Positions 24,227 through 34,542 of a stretch of 36,834 nt of DNA are shown here, piece after piece. The DNA is taken from contig CALKRZ010000072.1 in NCBI GenBank assembly GCA_937989765.1, forward strand, positions 1 through 36,834. Direction: 5' to 3'. The first letter of the stretch is position 1, and each line of letters begins with the position of its first letter. The notes beneath the pieces were generated by a model. The model was not told the DNA's origin. It searched no databases and saw nothing but the letters and a program-made list of their open reading frames with translations. Position numbers and translations under genes: made by a program. Source of the DNA: an uncultured Clostridia bacterium. GTDB lineage: Bacteria > Bacillota > Clostridia > Lachnospirales > CALKRZ01.

Positions 24227-26296
24227 CTACAATCTATGTTTATATACTCTAACAGCACCAATATCCAGTACATATACCAGACTTCCGTTGCCTAATATAC
24301 TCACACCAGATATGCCGTGAATATTGCCTAGCATTTTATCTTCTCCTATAAAAGTTCCGAGGGACTTGATCACGATCTCTTGACCATTGAGGAGCTTGTC
24401 CACGATCAGCGCATATTTTTTATCCGAATGACCCACGATCACAATAAAAGCTTTATGGGTATGCGTAGTAGGATCTATACCAAAATATTTACCAAGTCGG
24501 ATTACAGGAATAAACTGCTCACGCCAGTTAAAAATCTCTATACCTTTGGCAGTGTGAATATACTCTGATATTTCATCATCCTTGAGCCGTATGATTTCTA
24601 TGACGGATGAAATAGGGACTGCAAACTTATATTCATCTTCTTGTATCAAGAGTGCTTGGGCAATGGCTAGCGTGAGGGGAAGTTTGATTGTAAAGGTAGT
24701 GCCTTCCCCTTTTTGTGTCTTTAAATCTACGATCCCGTGAAGCTTTCCGATATTTGCTTTGACCACATCTAAGCCTACCCCACGGCCAGATACTTCGCTG
24801 ATTTGTGAAGCGGTTGAAAATCCTGGTTCGAAAATATACTGCAGTATTTCTGGATCAGAAAGAGCCAAGAGCTGCTCGTGGGAGATTAGATTGTTAGATA
24901 AAAGTTTGGCTTTTACTTTTTCTACATCAATGCCTCGACCATCATCAGATAGGGTAATGACTACCGTATTTTCTTCCTGTTTGGCAGAAAGCACAATCGT
25001 ACCTTTGGGGTCTTTTCCACTTAGTTTTCTATCTTCGGGTGTTTCTAGGCCGTGGTCTAGACAGTTTCGTATCAGATGAGTCAGAGGATCTACTAGTTCT
25101 TCGATCATACCTCGATCGATCTCTGTTTCTTTTCCCTCCATCACAAAATTAGCTTCTTTATGAAGGCGGTGCGCCAAATCTCGCACTAAACGAGGGAATC
25201 GATTAAACGTATTTTCAAGTGGCAGCATACGGGTGGACATAATCGTTTCTTGAAGGTCAGCCCCTACTTGATTGATATGGGGAAGAAGATCTAAAAACTG
25301 ATGAATGAGAGGATCATTTTTGTATTTTGCTTTTAAATCTCGCCCCAATTGATTAAGGGTCTCTTTATCAATGATGAATTCTCCTGCCAGATTGACCAAG
25401 GTATCGATCTTATGCACATCCACACGAATCGTGGCACGTTCTTCAGGTTTTGTTTTATTTTCAAGAGCTTCGGTAGAGTTTTCTGCTTTGTATTTGCTCT
25501 CGTGGATCATCTGGATGCGAATTTCTTTTATTTCAGAGACACTATCGATCGTGCTATAAATAATCTCTTCTTTTTGATGCGAGTCAAGTAAAACTACAAT
25601 AAAATTATCAAAAGTCTCATCGATAATGAGGTCAAGATCATCAGGTTCTTGTTTTAAAATGCTTCCGATCTGTTTTAGATTGTTCAAGATCAAGAATGCT
25701 TTGATCGATTTCATCAGAGCATCTTGCTTCAGCTCTACAACGATCTTATAGATATTACTTCGAAGATCAGACTCTTTGTACAGTTCACCCCGTAGTTCGA
25801 GATTACGACATAAGAAGAGCTCTTCTTGTGTAAGTGCGAGAGATATTTGACCTAGATCGTGAGAGGAAGGAGTCGCGGGAGCATCGATCTGACTCTTTGT
25901 GTTTTTTTGTTGGGCAAACTGATTTAAGTCTGTGATACAAGGCGTGATATCAATATCTAGTTCACTGTCTTCACACAAAGAAGCAAGGATCATACGAATC
26001 ATGTCAAGTCCGCGAAGACATACCGTAATGATCTTTTCAGTGGGAGTCAGCTCATTAGAACGGATCATGGAAAAAACATTTTCCATATGATGAGCAAGCT
26101 TGGTAATGGGCTCAATACCCATGACCCCAGAAGAACCCTTGATAGAATGAGCCGCCCTAAAGATCGTTTTTACGATTTCCTCATTGTACATATCACTTTC
26201 TAGCTGAAGTAGAGACTGCTCTAACTGGTCCAACTGTTCTTTGGTTTCTTCTAGGAACATCTGATGAAGATCATCTTGTAAGTTAAGTACAATCAT
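24227..26296 (-). CDS. cheA: Chemotaxis histidine kinase CheA
   Basis: A 689-residue CheA with the full domain order. P1 has phosphorylated His50 in AAHSIKGSSGVMG. A P2-like response-regulator docking part follows at about 160-265, then the P3 dimerisation helices. The P4 kinase has HLIRNCLDHGLE (N box), DDGRGID (G1), FEPGFSTA (F box) and GRGVGLDVV (G2). The C-terminal P5 domain is CheW-like. All catalytic boxes are intact. It phosphorylates CheY/CheB in other organisms; neither is encoded in the window. It lies downstream of an MCP gene, separated by a palindromic repeat element. Confidence 0.95.
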   Translation of the reverse strand: MIVLNLQDDLHQMFLEETKEQLDQLEQSLLQLESDMYNEEIVKTIFRAAHSIKGSSGVMGIEPITKLAHHMENVFSMIRSNELTPTEKIITVCLRGLDMIRMILASLCEDSELDIDITPCITDLNQFAQQKNTKSQIDAPATPSSHDLGQISLALTQEELFLCRNLELRGELYKESDLRSNIYKIVVELKQDALMKSIKAFLILNNLKQIGSILKQEPDDLDLIIDETFDNFIVVLLDSHQKEEIIYSTIDSVSEIKEIRIQMIHESKYKAENSTEALENKTKPEERATIRVDVHKIDTLVNLAGEFIIDKETLNQLGRDLKAKYKNDPLIHQFLDLLPHINQVGADLQETIMSTRMLPLENTFNRFPRLVRDLAHRLHKEANFVMEGKETEIDRGMIEELVDPLTHLIRNCLDHGLETPEDRKLSGKDPKGTIVLSAKQEENTVVITLSDDGRGIDVEKVKAKLLSNNLISHEQLLALSDPEILQYIFEPGFSTASQISEVSGRGVGLDVVKANIGKLHGIVDLKTQKGEGTTFTIKLPLTLAIAQALLIQEDEYKFAVPISSVIEIIRLKDDEISEYIHTAKGIEIFNWREQFIPVIRLGKYFGIDPTTHTHKAFIVIVGHSDKKYALIVDKLLNGQEIVIKSLGTFIGEDKMLGNIHGISGVSILGNGSLVYVLDIGAVRVYKHRL

Positions 26297-26327
26297 ATAT
26301 TTTTCTCCTCTACACCAGATTCTACTT

Positions 26328-26503
26328 AGGCAACTTCAAGAAAAAACTTTGCAATCTGCTGGTCTATTTTGCATCATACTGCGTCAGCAGAACCCGCTGA
26401 TAGCGCTACTATAGTAGCGAGCACCTCTAGCAACGGAACCTGCTTCCTTGTCTGACACAAAATATCCTCAGCAGATTGTAAAGTTTTTTCTTTGCGTTGC
26501 CTT
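26328..26503. repeat. Palindromic MITE-like element, copy 2
   Basis: A 176-base copy of the element at 5011-5168. The outer 27 bases are inverted repeats (23 of 27 matching) and symmetry continues past TCTGCTG on both sides. It differs from copy 1 mainly by about 18 extra bases in the middle, which include the palindrome GCTACTATAGTAGC. It abuts the MCP stop codon and lies between the MCP gene and cheA, within what would otherwise be one operon. Confidence 0.9.
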
Positions 26504-28448
26504 ATTGTATTTTGAAATTGGAAACAAGCTGCTGTAGTGTGCTCGCTTGATGTGCTAAATGCTCAGCCGCTTTAGCCACTTCTTCACTGGCTGATGAAAT
26601 ATGGCCAGACATTTCGTTCACATTATGGGAGGTAGCCAGTACCTCTTCGCTACTAGCGGACTGTTGCTCAGCTGTGCCTGATACTTCTTGAGAGAGTTGA
26701 TTAATATCGTCGATCGAGCGAATGATTTCCTCCACAGTAGCCACTTGCTGCTCTATAGCAGCTGAACTATGCATAGCCATTTCACTTACGGTACTAGCAG
26801 AATGCATAATGCTTTGGCTTTCTTTTAACTGATCAGAAGTAGATTCTGCGATATTATATAGAAGCTTGGTTGTGTCCTGTATGGCAGAAAATATTTCATC
26901 GAAGGCACGACCCGTATCTTTCACATATTGTACACCCGTATGCACCTTGGCAGCACCTTGCTCTGTGGAAGTGATGGCATGCGTCATGGTTTCCTGCACT
27001 TGTTTGATGAGCTTGGCAATATCTTTGGCAGCATCAGAAGATCTTTCTGCTAGTTTTCCGATCGCGCCTGCTACTACGGCAAAGCCTTTACCATGTTCAC
27101 CAGCTCTGGCTGCTTCTATAGAAGCATTGAGAGAAAGTAGATTCGTTTGTTCAGCGATATCATCGATGACATCTATGATTTCACCGATCTGTACAGCAGA
27201 GTTTCCGACACCTTTGATGATCGTGGTAAGATTAGACATGGCAGTATTAATGGAAGTCATTTCTTCAATCGTATGTTCTACAGTTTTAGTGCCTTGATGG
27301 GCTATTTCTACAGTTTGCTTTCCTTGTGCGCTAGCATGGTGCGCATTTTTTTCTACTAACCCCAAGGAAGAAGTCATTTTTTCCATAGATGTGGTGAGGG
27401 TGGTGATCGTTTCAGTAGTGGATTGGACATTATTGGCGATCTCTTCTGTAGAGCCTCCCATTTCTCTTATGGAAGTCGTAACACCACCGATATGACCAGA
27501 GATCGAAGAAATCGTCATGGCTACATGTTCGATGGATTTACTCATCTGCTCCATAGTAACGGTCAATTCATTCATAGAAGAGGACTGGTTTTGAGAAGCG
27601 CTGGTCATCTCTTCTGAAATACTACTCGTTTCTTGTGCGGAGCTGCTTACTTCATCCGCAGAGAGAAGGATCTGCTTGAGTACTGCACTTTGTTTTTCGA
27701 TCATATTTTTGACAGCTCTAGATAAATCTCCGATTTCATCTTTTTTCTTCAGAAGTTTGGGAGAAAGATTTACAGTATAATCGCCTTCGGATACAGTTTT
27801 GAGAATCTCTACAGATGCTTTGAGAGGATTGCTGATGGCAGCAGCCAGGATCATACTCACAACGATGCCTACGATCATAAGGAGTATGATAATGAGGGAA
27901 AGAAATATATTCAGCTGCATATTCTGAGCTGCGATATAGCTCGAACTTACTCCCACAAACCACATTCCGATCGTCGTTCCATTAACATCCTTGATGGGGC
28001 TATATAATGTCTGATATTTTTCTCCGACAATCTCTGCTTGTCCCTGATAATCTAGACCAGATCGTAATACTTTGTTGACGACTTCTTGAGATGCCTTGGT
28101 ACCGATTGCTCGGTTGCCTTCAGCATTTCGTACATTGGTAGAAATGCGGGTATCCCCTAGAAAAAGTGTAGCAGCTGCGCCAGTATCTTCAAGAATGAGA
28201 TCTACAACTTTATAGTTTTCATTCATCAAGACACTGCCTTTATAAAGCTTGTCGCCTTGGATAGACCACTCTCCAGGATACTCTGCATTCAAGAGGTGAG
28301 ACCCTAAGTGGAGTGAGGAATCTAGGAGTTTTTCCATACTGTGCTGATTCACAGAACTAAATTTGGTGCTGACTACGGTAAAGATGATAAGGCTAAAAAT
28401 CAGTAAAACAGAAGAAAATGTAGCAATAAGTTTATGGCTGGTTTTCAT
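26502..28448 (-). CDS. Methyl-accepting chemotaxis protein, Cache type
   Basis: A 648-residue receptor of the classic layout. TM1 is at about 9-28, an extracellular Cache-like sensor at 30-175 ([41 protein letters not shown]), TM2 at about 182-204, a HAMP at 205-258 and a long coiled coil with the conserved tip [28 protein letters not shown]. The ligand is unknown; Cache sensors usually bind small metabolites. AAAGGAGAG precedes the ATG. It is the first gene of the MCP-cheA-cheW operon, with promoter 28596-28624. Confidence 0.93.
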   Translation of the reverse strand: MKTSHKLIATFSSVLLIFSLIIFTVVSTKFSSVNQHSMEKLLDSSLHLGSHLLNAEYPGEWSIQGDKLYKGSVLMNENYKVVDLILEDTGAAATLFLGDTRISTNVRNAEGNRAIGTKASQEVVNKVLRSGLDYQGQAEIVGEKYQTLYSPIKDVNGTTIGMWFVGVSSSYIAAQNMQLNIFLSLIIILLMIVGIVVSMILAAAISNPLKASVEILKTVSEGDYTVNLSPKLLKKKDEIGDLSRAVKNMIEKQSAVLKQILLSADEVSSSAQETSSISEEMTSASQNQSSSMNELTVTMEQMSKSIEHVAMTISSISGHIGGVTTSIREMGGSTEEIANNVQSTTETITTLTTSMEKMTSSLGLVEKNAHHASAQGKQTVEIAHQGTKTVEHTIEEMTSINTAMSNLTTIIKGVGNSAVQIGEIIDVIDDIAEQTNLLSLNASIEAARAGEHGKGFAVVAGAIGKLAERSSDAAKDIAKLIKQVQETMTHAITSTEQGAAKVHTGVQYVKDTGRAFDEIFSAIQDTTKLLYNIAESTSDQLKESQSIMHSASTVSEMAMHSSAAIEQQVATVEEIIRSIDDINQLSQEVSGTAEQQSASSEEVLATSHNVNEMSGHISSASEEVAKAAEHLAHQASTLQQLVSNFKIQ

Positions 28449-28595
28449 AAGTCTATCTCTCCTTTATGATATAAAAATAAAAAGCAAGGTTTTTCACCTT
28501 TTTGTACCAGAATCTATACATAGTGATGAAGAAAATTAAAACAAACCTGCAGAAGGTATAGAATTTATACAGAAATAAAGCAGGACTTAATACCT

Positions 28596-28624
28596 ATTAT
28601 ATATAATATTAATATATAATTCAA
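28596..28624 (-). promoter_or_regulatory. Promoter of MCP-cheA-cheW operon
   Basis: On the minus strand, TTGAAT (28624-28619) and TATAAT (28601-28596) have a 17-base spacer. The region is very AT-rich, so chance matches are more likely here. Confidence 0.55.
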
Positions 28625-28676
28625 CATATTTTGGAAATAAGAGGCATGGTATTGTTATCCACACAACAAAGCTTTA

Positions 28677-28705
28677 TTGCATTTTTATCCAGAAACCGAT
28701 ATAAT
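28677..28705 (+). promoter_or_regulatory. Sigma-A promoter of the second MCP
   Basis: TTGCAT (28677-28682) and TATAAT (28700-28705), spacer 17. Transcription would start near 28712, giving a leader of about 68 bases. CCGATAT overlaps the -10 and looks like a sigma-D -10, but no TAAA lies 15 bases upstream. Confidence 0.7.
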
Positions 28706-28720
28706 AAGACTATATTGAAT

Positions 28721-28760
28721 GAAAGCAAAGGGGCTTTTTAGCCGTTCTTTGCTTTTTTTT
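28721..28760 (+). terminator. Terminator-like hairpin in the leader of the second MCP
   Basis: AAAGCAAAG pairs with CTTTGCTTT, with an inner GGC/GCC pairing, followed by eight Ts. It sits between the promoter and the ribosome binding site of the MCP, so it should stop most transcripts unless relieved. There is no upstream gene on this strand for it to terminate. Confidence 0.75.
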
Positions 28761-28779
28761 ATTGGGAAAGGTGATGAGT

Positions 28780-30966
28780 ATGAAATATTATATGTCGTAT
28801 GCAATCAATAGAAAGCTGAAAAATCAAACAGAAAAAGTTTTTGAAGGCATTGCGAGAGGAAGAAAGAAGGCACTTGAAAACTGGTTCAAAGATACATGGA
28901 TTTCCTTAGAATTGACTCGAGATACCATTCTTACGTATTTGGATCAAGGAGAATTGGACTTTGAGGTACTCAATACAATTCTTGAAAGTAAAAGACAGCA
29001 ATTTAAGGATTTTTCCCAGTTATTTATCATCAATCAGGATGGAAAGGTGAATACTTCTACCTATAAACCACATATAGGAAATATTTGCACCCATCTTCCA
29101 GGATATATAAAAGGGATGAAGGATCAACCCCTTATGTATGGTCCTTATATAGATGAAGAGACTCTAAAGATCGGGCAATGCAACTCCAAGTTCTTTGACC
29201 GAGTAACACTCATGTTTTCTCTTCCTTTTTATAATCATACCACAGGACGAAGGGCGGTATTATGTGGAAGAATTCCCAATGATGTGATGTCTGATGTGAT
29301 TCAGGAAGAAGATACGCATGTATATAAAGAATCAGGAGATAATTATCTCTTTATGGTACAGTCCAATCGGGATATTGCTGTGGGGACGGCAATTTCTAGA
29401 AGCCGCTTTGAAGATAATGCCTTTACCTTAGGAGAAAATCTGAAAGATGGGATTCGAACCAAGAAGTGGGGTACTGTAAAGATTAAAGAGCATACAGAAT
29501 TTGAGATTGTTTTCAATGATCCAGCTACCCAAGCTTTACATAAAGGGGTCAAAAATACCATTACCTATGGAGAAAACCTAGAGGCATGGCCTGGATATCC
29601 TGAGTACCGACATATTCTGGTAGGAGGAAAGGGTGTTCTGATTGAGCCGCCGCATTGTGAAGAGATATGGGGGATGCTTTGTGAAGGAGATATTGCAGAG
29701 ATTTATAAATTCCGAAGTCTTAATTTGAAAGTTCCCTTTTTGGCTGCGGTAGGAAGCGCACTGCTTTTTGGTGTTTATTATGCGTGGACACAATTTACGA
29801 AGTCTCACGGTATTTTGGATTTTATGATCTTATGGCTCTTACATATGGGCGGATTATACTTCCTCATAAAGAAGCTCGTCGTCCGTCCTTTACATAAAAC
29901 CATTTCTATCCTGCAACAGATTGCAGAAGGAGAGGGAGATCTTACCAAACGGGTGCAAATGCTTTCTTATGATGAGATCGGAGAATTAGCCCGGTGGTTT
30001 AATAAATTTGTAAACAATCAGATGACAATGATCAAACGAATGGGCAGAGCCTCAGAGGACTCTGGCAAATCCGCTCACAGCTTATCCGATCTTACTTGTC
30101 ATGTGAAAGAAAGTGTACAGGTAATCGAGGGAGTTGTAATAGAATTAGTGCAGACCGCCCAAACCCAAACAACGGTTTTTCAAACTACCAAAGAAAAAGT
30201 ATCCATCATATCAGAATCAGCAGCGCATATGCATGAGTTGATTCAACAAGTCAATAGGATGACCAACCAAACCAATGATAATGCCATTGAAAGTGGAAAT
30301 GCTTCCAAAAAAGTCTTAGTCACCATGACAGAATTAGAAGAAAAGATGAAACAGACATTGGACAGCATCAGTATTCTTCAAAAATACTCAGACCAGATCA
30401 ATACCATCGTCAGCGTCATTGATGGGATCAGTAAGCAAACCCAACTCTTGGCATTAAATGCATCCATAGAATCAGCCAGAGCAGGAGAAGCAGGAAAGGG
30501 CTTTGCAGTAGTTGCACAGGAAGTTTCAAAACTCGCACAGGAGTCTACTCAAGCAGTGTATTCTATCAGTGAATTGGTTGCCAATGTACAGCATGAAACA
30601 GCCGCTACGATTCAAAATGTACAAGAAATCGGCAGTAAGGTAGAAGCAGAAAGCATCAGTATAAAAGATACCATACAATCTTTTTCTAAAATACAAGCAG
30701 ATATTACAGAAGTCACAAAGAATGTAGAAGGGATCTCCCATTTAGTAGAAGTGCAGACAAAGGAGCTCAATGAGGTCACCGCGAGTACCAGTGAAATGGT
30801 CAATCAGCTCACTGCGGATCTTCAGGATAATCATAGTAGAAGTAGTGATGTGATGGGATTGGTACATTCCATTTTGAGGCAGACAGCACAAGTAGAACAA
30901 TCATCCAAAGTGCTCTCTCATGCGTCAGAAAACTTGAATTCTATTGTGCATGCGTTTAGACTGTAG
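28780..30966 (+). CDS. Methyl-accepting chemotaxis protein with N-terminal sensor lacking a first membrane segment
   Basis: A receptor of 728 residues from ATG 28780 (spaced six bases from AGGTG; the TTG at 28762 is less likely). Residues 1-310 form a sensor region with no hydrophobic segment at its start, including [13 protein letters not shown] and [22 protein letters not shown], which look Cache/PDC-like. TM1 (315-338) and TM2 (344-366) follow, then a HAMP ([24 protein letters not shown]) and a signalling coiled coil with tip [28 protein letters not shown]. The sensor is therefore predicted to be cytoplasmic, as in Aer-type receptors. A lost upstream membrane segment is an alternative, but the reading frame closes just upstream. 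Confidence 0.88.
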   Translation: MKYYMSYAINRKLKNQTEKVFEGIARGRKKALENWFKDTWISLELTRDTILTYLDQGELDFEVLNTILESKRQQFKDFSQLFIINQDGKVNTSTYKPHIGNICTHLPGYIKGMKDQPLMYGPYIDEETLKIGQCNSKFFDRVTLMFSLPFYNHTTGRRAVLCGRIPNDVMSDVIQEEDTHVYKESGDNYLFMVQSNRDIAVGTAISRSRFEDNAFTLGENLKDGIRTKKWGTVKIKEHTEFEIVFNDPATQALHKGVKNTITYGENLEAWPGYPEYRHILVGGKGVLIEPPHCEEIWGMLCEGDIAEIYKFRSLNLKVPFLAAVGSALLFGVYYAWTQFTKSHGILDFMILWLLHMGGLYFLIKKLVVRPLHKTISILQQIAEGEGDLTKRVQMLSYDEIGELARWFNKFVNNQMTMIKRMGRASEDSGKSAHSLSDLTCHVKESVQVIEGVVIELVQTAQTQTTVFQTTKEKVSIISESAAHMHELIQQVNRMTNQTNDNAIESGNASKKVLVTMTELEEKMKQTLDSISILQKYSDQINTIVSVIDGISKQTQLLALNASIESARAGEAGKGFAVVAQEVSKLAQESTQAVYSISELVANVQHETAATIQNVQEIGSKVEAESISIKDTIQSFSKIQADITEVTKNVEGISHLVEVQTKELNEVTASTSEMVNQLTADLQDNHSRSSDVMGLVHSILRQTAQVEQSSKVLSHASENLNSIVHAFRL

Positions 30967-30996
30967 AAGTAGATGAACGGTAGAAAATGTATACCC

Positions 30997-31032
30997 CCCC
31001 CTCATCAAGATATAAAGAGAGGGGGATTTTTG
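30997..31032 (+). terminator. Terminator after the second MCP
   Basis: CCCCCTC pairs with GAGGGGG, followed by ATTTTTGTT. Confidence 0.8.
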
Positions 31033-31092
31033 TTAGCTTCTATACATTGGGGATGCTATATGTACTGAGCAGGATTGCAGATGCAGTAGATA

Positions 31093-31122
31093 ACAATCGT
31101 AGAGATCAATCTCTATAATTGT
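31093..31122. promoter_or_regulatory. Operator-like palindrome upstream of azlC
   Basis: ACAAT-cg-TAGAGAT-ca-ATCTCTA-ta-ATTGT is a 30-base interrupted palindrome with only two bases at the centre. That suits a dimeric repressor better than an RNA loop. It lies about 140 bases upstream of azlC; a possible ATGACA/TACTTT promoter with a 17-base spacer follows it. No regulator gene is adjacent. Confidence 0.5.
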
Positions 31123-31259
31123 GGTCATGACAAAATGATAAATGTGTGGTACTTTTATAGTGGATGAGCAGTATAACAAAGCTTAGGAAAATAAGATGAA
31201 TGCACAAAAGAGTAAAACTGCAGCATTCAAATAATATTGCATAGTGAGGACGTAATAAG

Positions 31260-31961
31260 ATGACTAGAAAATTAACATATAAAGACGGGATCGTTTCGGC
31301 ATTTCCTATTTTTATCGGCTATATACCCATTTCCATCACCTTTGGTTTATTGGCTAAGTCTATAAGCTTGACGATGCTAGATGCCTTTTTGTTTTCTGTA
31401 ATCGTATTTGCAGGCGCCAGTCAATTTGTGGCACTCAATCTGATCAAAATGGGGATCGGTATGGGAGAGATTGTACTCGCGACTTTGCTCATGAACTTTA
31501 GGCATTTTCTGATGAGTGCTTCTTTGGCTGTGCGTCTTTCACGAAAAAGATGGATTCCCATAGTTAGTTTTGGGATTACGGATGAAACTTTTTCTGTAGC
31601 TTCTACCCAAGACGATCAAATCACTTCAGAATACTTAGTAGGGTTAAATGGTACTGCCTATGTGGGGTGGGTTGGAGGCACTATACTGGGATATGGAGTG
31701 GGGCAGTTTTTGCCAGAGATCATGCAAAAGGGTATGGGAATTGCTCTATACGCGATGTTTATTGCCCTTCTTATACCAGAAGCCAAAAAATCAAAGAATA
31801 TTGCGAGAGTGGCAGCGATATCTGCTGTAGTGAATATGCTCCTTACGTATACCCAGTGGATCAATGCAGGATGGGGAATCATTATTTCTATCATCATAGG
31901 GGCGGGAATGGGTTCCATATGTGAAAATAAGGAGGAGAATAAGGAGGCTGAAGTAGTATGA
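31260..31961 (+). CDS. azlC: Branched-chain amino acid exporter large subunit (AzlC)
   Basis: A membrane protein of 233 residues of the AzlC/YgaZ family, which exports branched-chain amino acids together with AzlD. GIVSAFPIFIGYIPISITFGLLA, FSVIVFAGASQFVALNL, the FRHFLMSASLA motif and FGITDETFS are family signatures. About seven hydrophobic segments are present. It overlaps azlD by ATGA (31958-31961), so the two are coupled. A palindrome upstream may be an operator. Confidence 0.93.
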   Translation: MTRKLTYKDGIVSAFPIFIGYIPISITFGLLAKSISLTMLDAFLFSVIVFAGASQFVALNLIKMGIGMGEIVLATLLMNFRHFLMSASLAVRLSRKRWIPIVSFGITDETFSVASTQDDQITSEYLVGLNGTAYVGWVGGTILGYGVGQFLPEIMQKGMGIALYAMFIALLIPEAKKSKNIARVAAISAVVNMLLTYTQWINAGWGIIISIIIGAGMGSICENKEENKEAEVV

Positions 31962-32266
31962 AAGTCGTTGTGCTTATTATACTGATGGGAGCTGTGACAT
32001 ATATCCCTAGATGGATCCCTATGTTTGCCATAGATCAAGAAAAGATTCCAAAAAGGATGAAAAGTTTCCTATCGCTTATTCCATATGCAGCATTGGGGGC
32101 ACTGATTATGCCGGGCAGTATACAAGCTATTGAGGGCAAACCATGGATATCCTTGGCTGCTATCATATTTACAGGGGCTATAGTCTGGTTTAGGGAAAAT
32201 ATGATCATGACAGTACTGTCATCTGTAGCATTTACCTGCCTACTGTTGTTTTTATTTGGAAGGTAG
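31958..32266 (+). CDS. azlD: Branched-chain amino acid exporter small subunit (AzlD)
   Basis: A 102-residue membrane protein of the AzlD/YgaH family. Four hydrophobic stretches are visible, with the family segments MGAVTYIPRWIPMF and FLSLIPYAALGALIMPG. It overlaps azlC and pairs with it. No further gene follows in the unit. Confidence 0.92.
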   Translation: MKVVVLIILMGAVTYIPRWIPMFAIDQEKIPKRMKSFLSLIPYAALGALIMPGSIQAIEGKPWISLAAIIFTGAIVWFRENMIMTVLSSVAFTCLLLFLFGR

Positions 32267-32431
32267 GAGAAAAGTGCTTGAGCTTTTTTGGCATTCACTC
32301 TATAATCCAAGTAAGCATTAAGAGCAACAGGAGGAATCATGAAAAATAAAGTAACTATTTTCTTTTGGTTGCCTAAAACAAAAAAATAATGGATGAAATA
32401 GTATAGTAATGATCATAAAGGAGTGATAGTA

Positions 32432-34405
32432 GTGGATATGCCATATTTGCAGTATGATTCTAGAAACTTGCAGTATAAAAGTCCTTTCGGAGCCGTACCT
32501 CAAGGGACAGAGGTAACATTTACACTCGCTGCAGAAGGAGCTAATATTGAAAAAGTTAGACTAGTAGTGGAAATAGAAAAAATAGAAGGAAATAGAGAAC
32601 GAGTAGAGTTTTTGGATACAACCAAGTATCCTATGGAGTCCATCGGTTTTTCAGAAGAAGGACGTAAATTATGGCGTGTGGCTGTTAAGTTTTGCAATAT
32701 TCATGTATACAGGTATTACTTTGAGGTCATTTGCGAAGATCAAACTTTATTGTATGGAAATAACGCGCAGCTTATCGATGTACCTTATAATCCTGTCATT
32801 GGTACAGGGGGCAAGGGAACGGTATATACCCATATCAAGGATGTAGTGCGCTATACCCAAACGGTATATGACCCACAGTTTACCACGCCTGACTGGAGCA
32901 AAGATGTGATCTATTATTATATATTCCCTGAACGATTTAAAAATGGGGATAAAACGAATAATCCGAAACCAGGAATCAGGAAATTTTATGGGGATAAAGA
33001 CATTGAGCTCCATGAGAATTGGCTAGACAAACCATGGGTACCGGGGGATGGCAGTGATGAAGAGTACTGCAATGATTTTTTTGGAGGAGACCTTGCAGGT
33101 GTACGGCAAAAGCTTTCTTATTTAAAGGATCTGGGGATCAATATGATTTACTTTACACCTCTCTTTCAAGCCCCCAGTAATCACAAATATGATACAGCAG
33201 ATTATATGAAAATCGATGAAAATTTTGGCACCAATGAAGAGTTCAAAGAATTGGTACAAGAAGCAAAAGCAATAGGAATCAAGATGATGATCGATACTTC
33301 CCTCAATCACTCTGGAGCAGATTCTATCTATATGGATCGATATGGTAAGTATGAAGGTGTAGGCGCATTTAAAGGAGAAGTGATCAGGGAAGATTCTCCT
33401 TACTGTGCGTGGTATGACTTAGATCAAGAGGCTGTAGATCCAGACCAAGCATACAAGCAGTGGTTCAATCCTACGCTAGCTGAGCTGAAAGAATCGGATA
33501 GCTATAAGGATTTTGCCTATCGAAATGAAGATTCTGTAACAAAGTACTGGTTGGATATGGGGATTGCCGGATGGCGTATGGATGTAGCCCCATGGAAATC
33601 AGATATATTTTGGAGAGAATGGAGAAGAGAAGTAAAGAAAAAAAATCCAGATGCGCTGACAGTATGCGAAACATGGTTTGATTCTTCTAAATTTTTATTA
33701 GGAGATACCTTTGACTCTACCATGAACTATATCTTTCGCCAAGCCATGTATGCGTATGCAAACGGTGAAAAAGCAGTCCATATCGTTAGTATGTTAGAGA
33801 TGGTTCGAGAGAATTATCCCCCAGAGGCTTTTTACTCCTTGATGAATCTTCTTTCTACCCACGATACCCAAAGAGCCCTATATTATTTCGAATATAAGGA
33901 AGAGGGAGAAAGTGAAGAAGTTGTCAAAAAAGCAAAGAAGAAGCTACTACTTGCTATGTTTTTCCAGATGACCTATCCGGGCTGTCCTGCGATCTATTAT
34001 GGGGATGAAGTGGGAGTGACAGGTGGAGAAGATCCGTATAATAGACAAACATACCCTTGGGAAGAAGAGGGAGGATGTCCAGATACAGAGCTATTAGAGC
34101 AGTGCAAAGAGCTCATTAAGCTCCGCAATGACCATCCTGTACTTCGCAGGGGAACGATCGAAACCATTTATCAAGATGATCATGTGATCGTGATGGTGCG
34201 TCGCTACGAAGAAACAACAGCCATAGTGGCAGTAAATAATGCGGATCAAATAAAAACTGTCTGCATAGATACGATAGAGACTTCTCTAGCAGGAACCTTT
34301 GTAGATGCCCTGCAAAAAGAGGATATCATAGAGGTTATAGGAGATGTGCTGCAGATCGAAGTAGGTTCCTGTACAGGAAAAGTATGGATCAATCATATTC
34401 AGTAA
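32432..34405 (+). CDS. GH13 alpha-glucan hydrolase (neopullulanase/cyclomaltodextrinase-like)
   Basis: A cytoplasmic alpha-amylase family enzyme of 657 residues with no signal peptide. An N-terminal beta domain (about 1-125) resembles the one found in maltogenic amylases and neopullulanases. The barrel shows INMIYFTPLFQAPSNHKYDTADYMKID, DTSLNHSG, the nucleophile Asp in GWRMDVA (near 383), the acid Glu in VCETWFDS (near 412) and the His-Asp pair in LSTHDTQR (near 476). A C-terminal beta domain closes it. The start is GTG 32432, eight bases after AAGGAG. It likely breaks down imported maltodextrins; its neighbour, an aldose 1-epimerase, fits sugar use. Confidence 0.88.
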   Translation: MDMPYLQYDSRNLQYKSPFGAVPQGTEVTFTLAAEGANIEKVRLVVEIEKIEGNRERVEFLDTTKYPMESIGFSEEGRKLWRVAVKFCNIHVYRYYFEVICEDQTLLYGNNAQLIDVPYNPVIGTGGKGTVYTHIKDVVRYTQTVYDPQFTTPDWSKDVIYYYIFPERFKNGDKTNNPKPGIRKFYGDKDIELHENWLDKPWVPGDGSDEEYCNDFFGGDLAGVRQKLSYLKDLGINMIYFTPLFQAPSNHKYDTADYMKIDENFGTNEEFKELVQEAKAIGIKMMIDTSLNHSGADSIYMDRYGKYEGVGAFKGEVIREDSPYCAWYDLDQEAVDPDQAYKQWFNPTLAELKESDSYKDFAYRNEDSVTKYWLDMGIAGWRMDVAPWKSDIFWREWRREVKKKNPDALTVCETWFDSSKFLLGDTFDSTMNYIFRQAMYAYANGEKAVHIVSMLEMVRENYPPEAFYSLMNLLSTHDTQRALYYFEYKEEGESEEVVKKAKKKLLLAMFFQMTYPGCPAIYYGDEVGVTGGEDPYNRQTYPWEEEGGCPDTELLEQCKELIKLRNDHPVLRRGTIETIYQDDHVIVMVRRYEETTAIVAVNNADQIKTVCIDTIETSLAGTFVDALQKEDIIEVIGDVLQIEVGSCTGKVWINHIQ

Positions 34406-34430
34406 AGGTGCAAAACAAATGATGATACAA

Positions 34431-34456
34431 TAGGCCTTTCTATAGGGCCTTTTTTC
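34431..34456 (+). terminator. Terminator after the GH13 gene
   Basis: AGGCC pairs with GGCCT around a TTTCTATAG loop, followed by a T run. Confidence 0.7.
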
Positions 34457-34542
34457 TATTCCTAAGATTGCATTGATTTCATTTGAACAGTACAGTAAAA
34501 TGATATACACTTACAGTATGAAAGTACGAGAGGAGCATAACT

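Larger units (their letters stand above)
28449..28779. other. Divergent intergenic region between two MCP genes
   Basis: About 330 bases without a gene. It holds one promoter for each direction, a terminator-like hairpin just before the plus-strand MCP, and an AT-rich stretch near 28590-28640. No full-size riboswitch is recognised. Confidence 0.7.

Noticed and set aside
28691-28705. Sigma-D (flagellar) promoter suggested by CCGATAT before the second MCP
   Set aside because: There is no TAAA 15 bases upstream, while TTGCAT-17-TATAAT fits sigma-A well.
28712-28779. Cyclic-di-GMP riboswitch in the MCP leader
   Set aside because: The leader is too short and lacks the two-stem GEMM core with its tetraloop receptor; only the hairpin and T run are supported.
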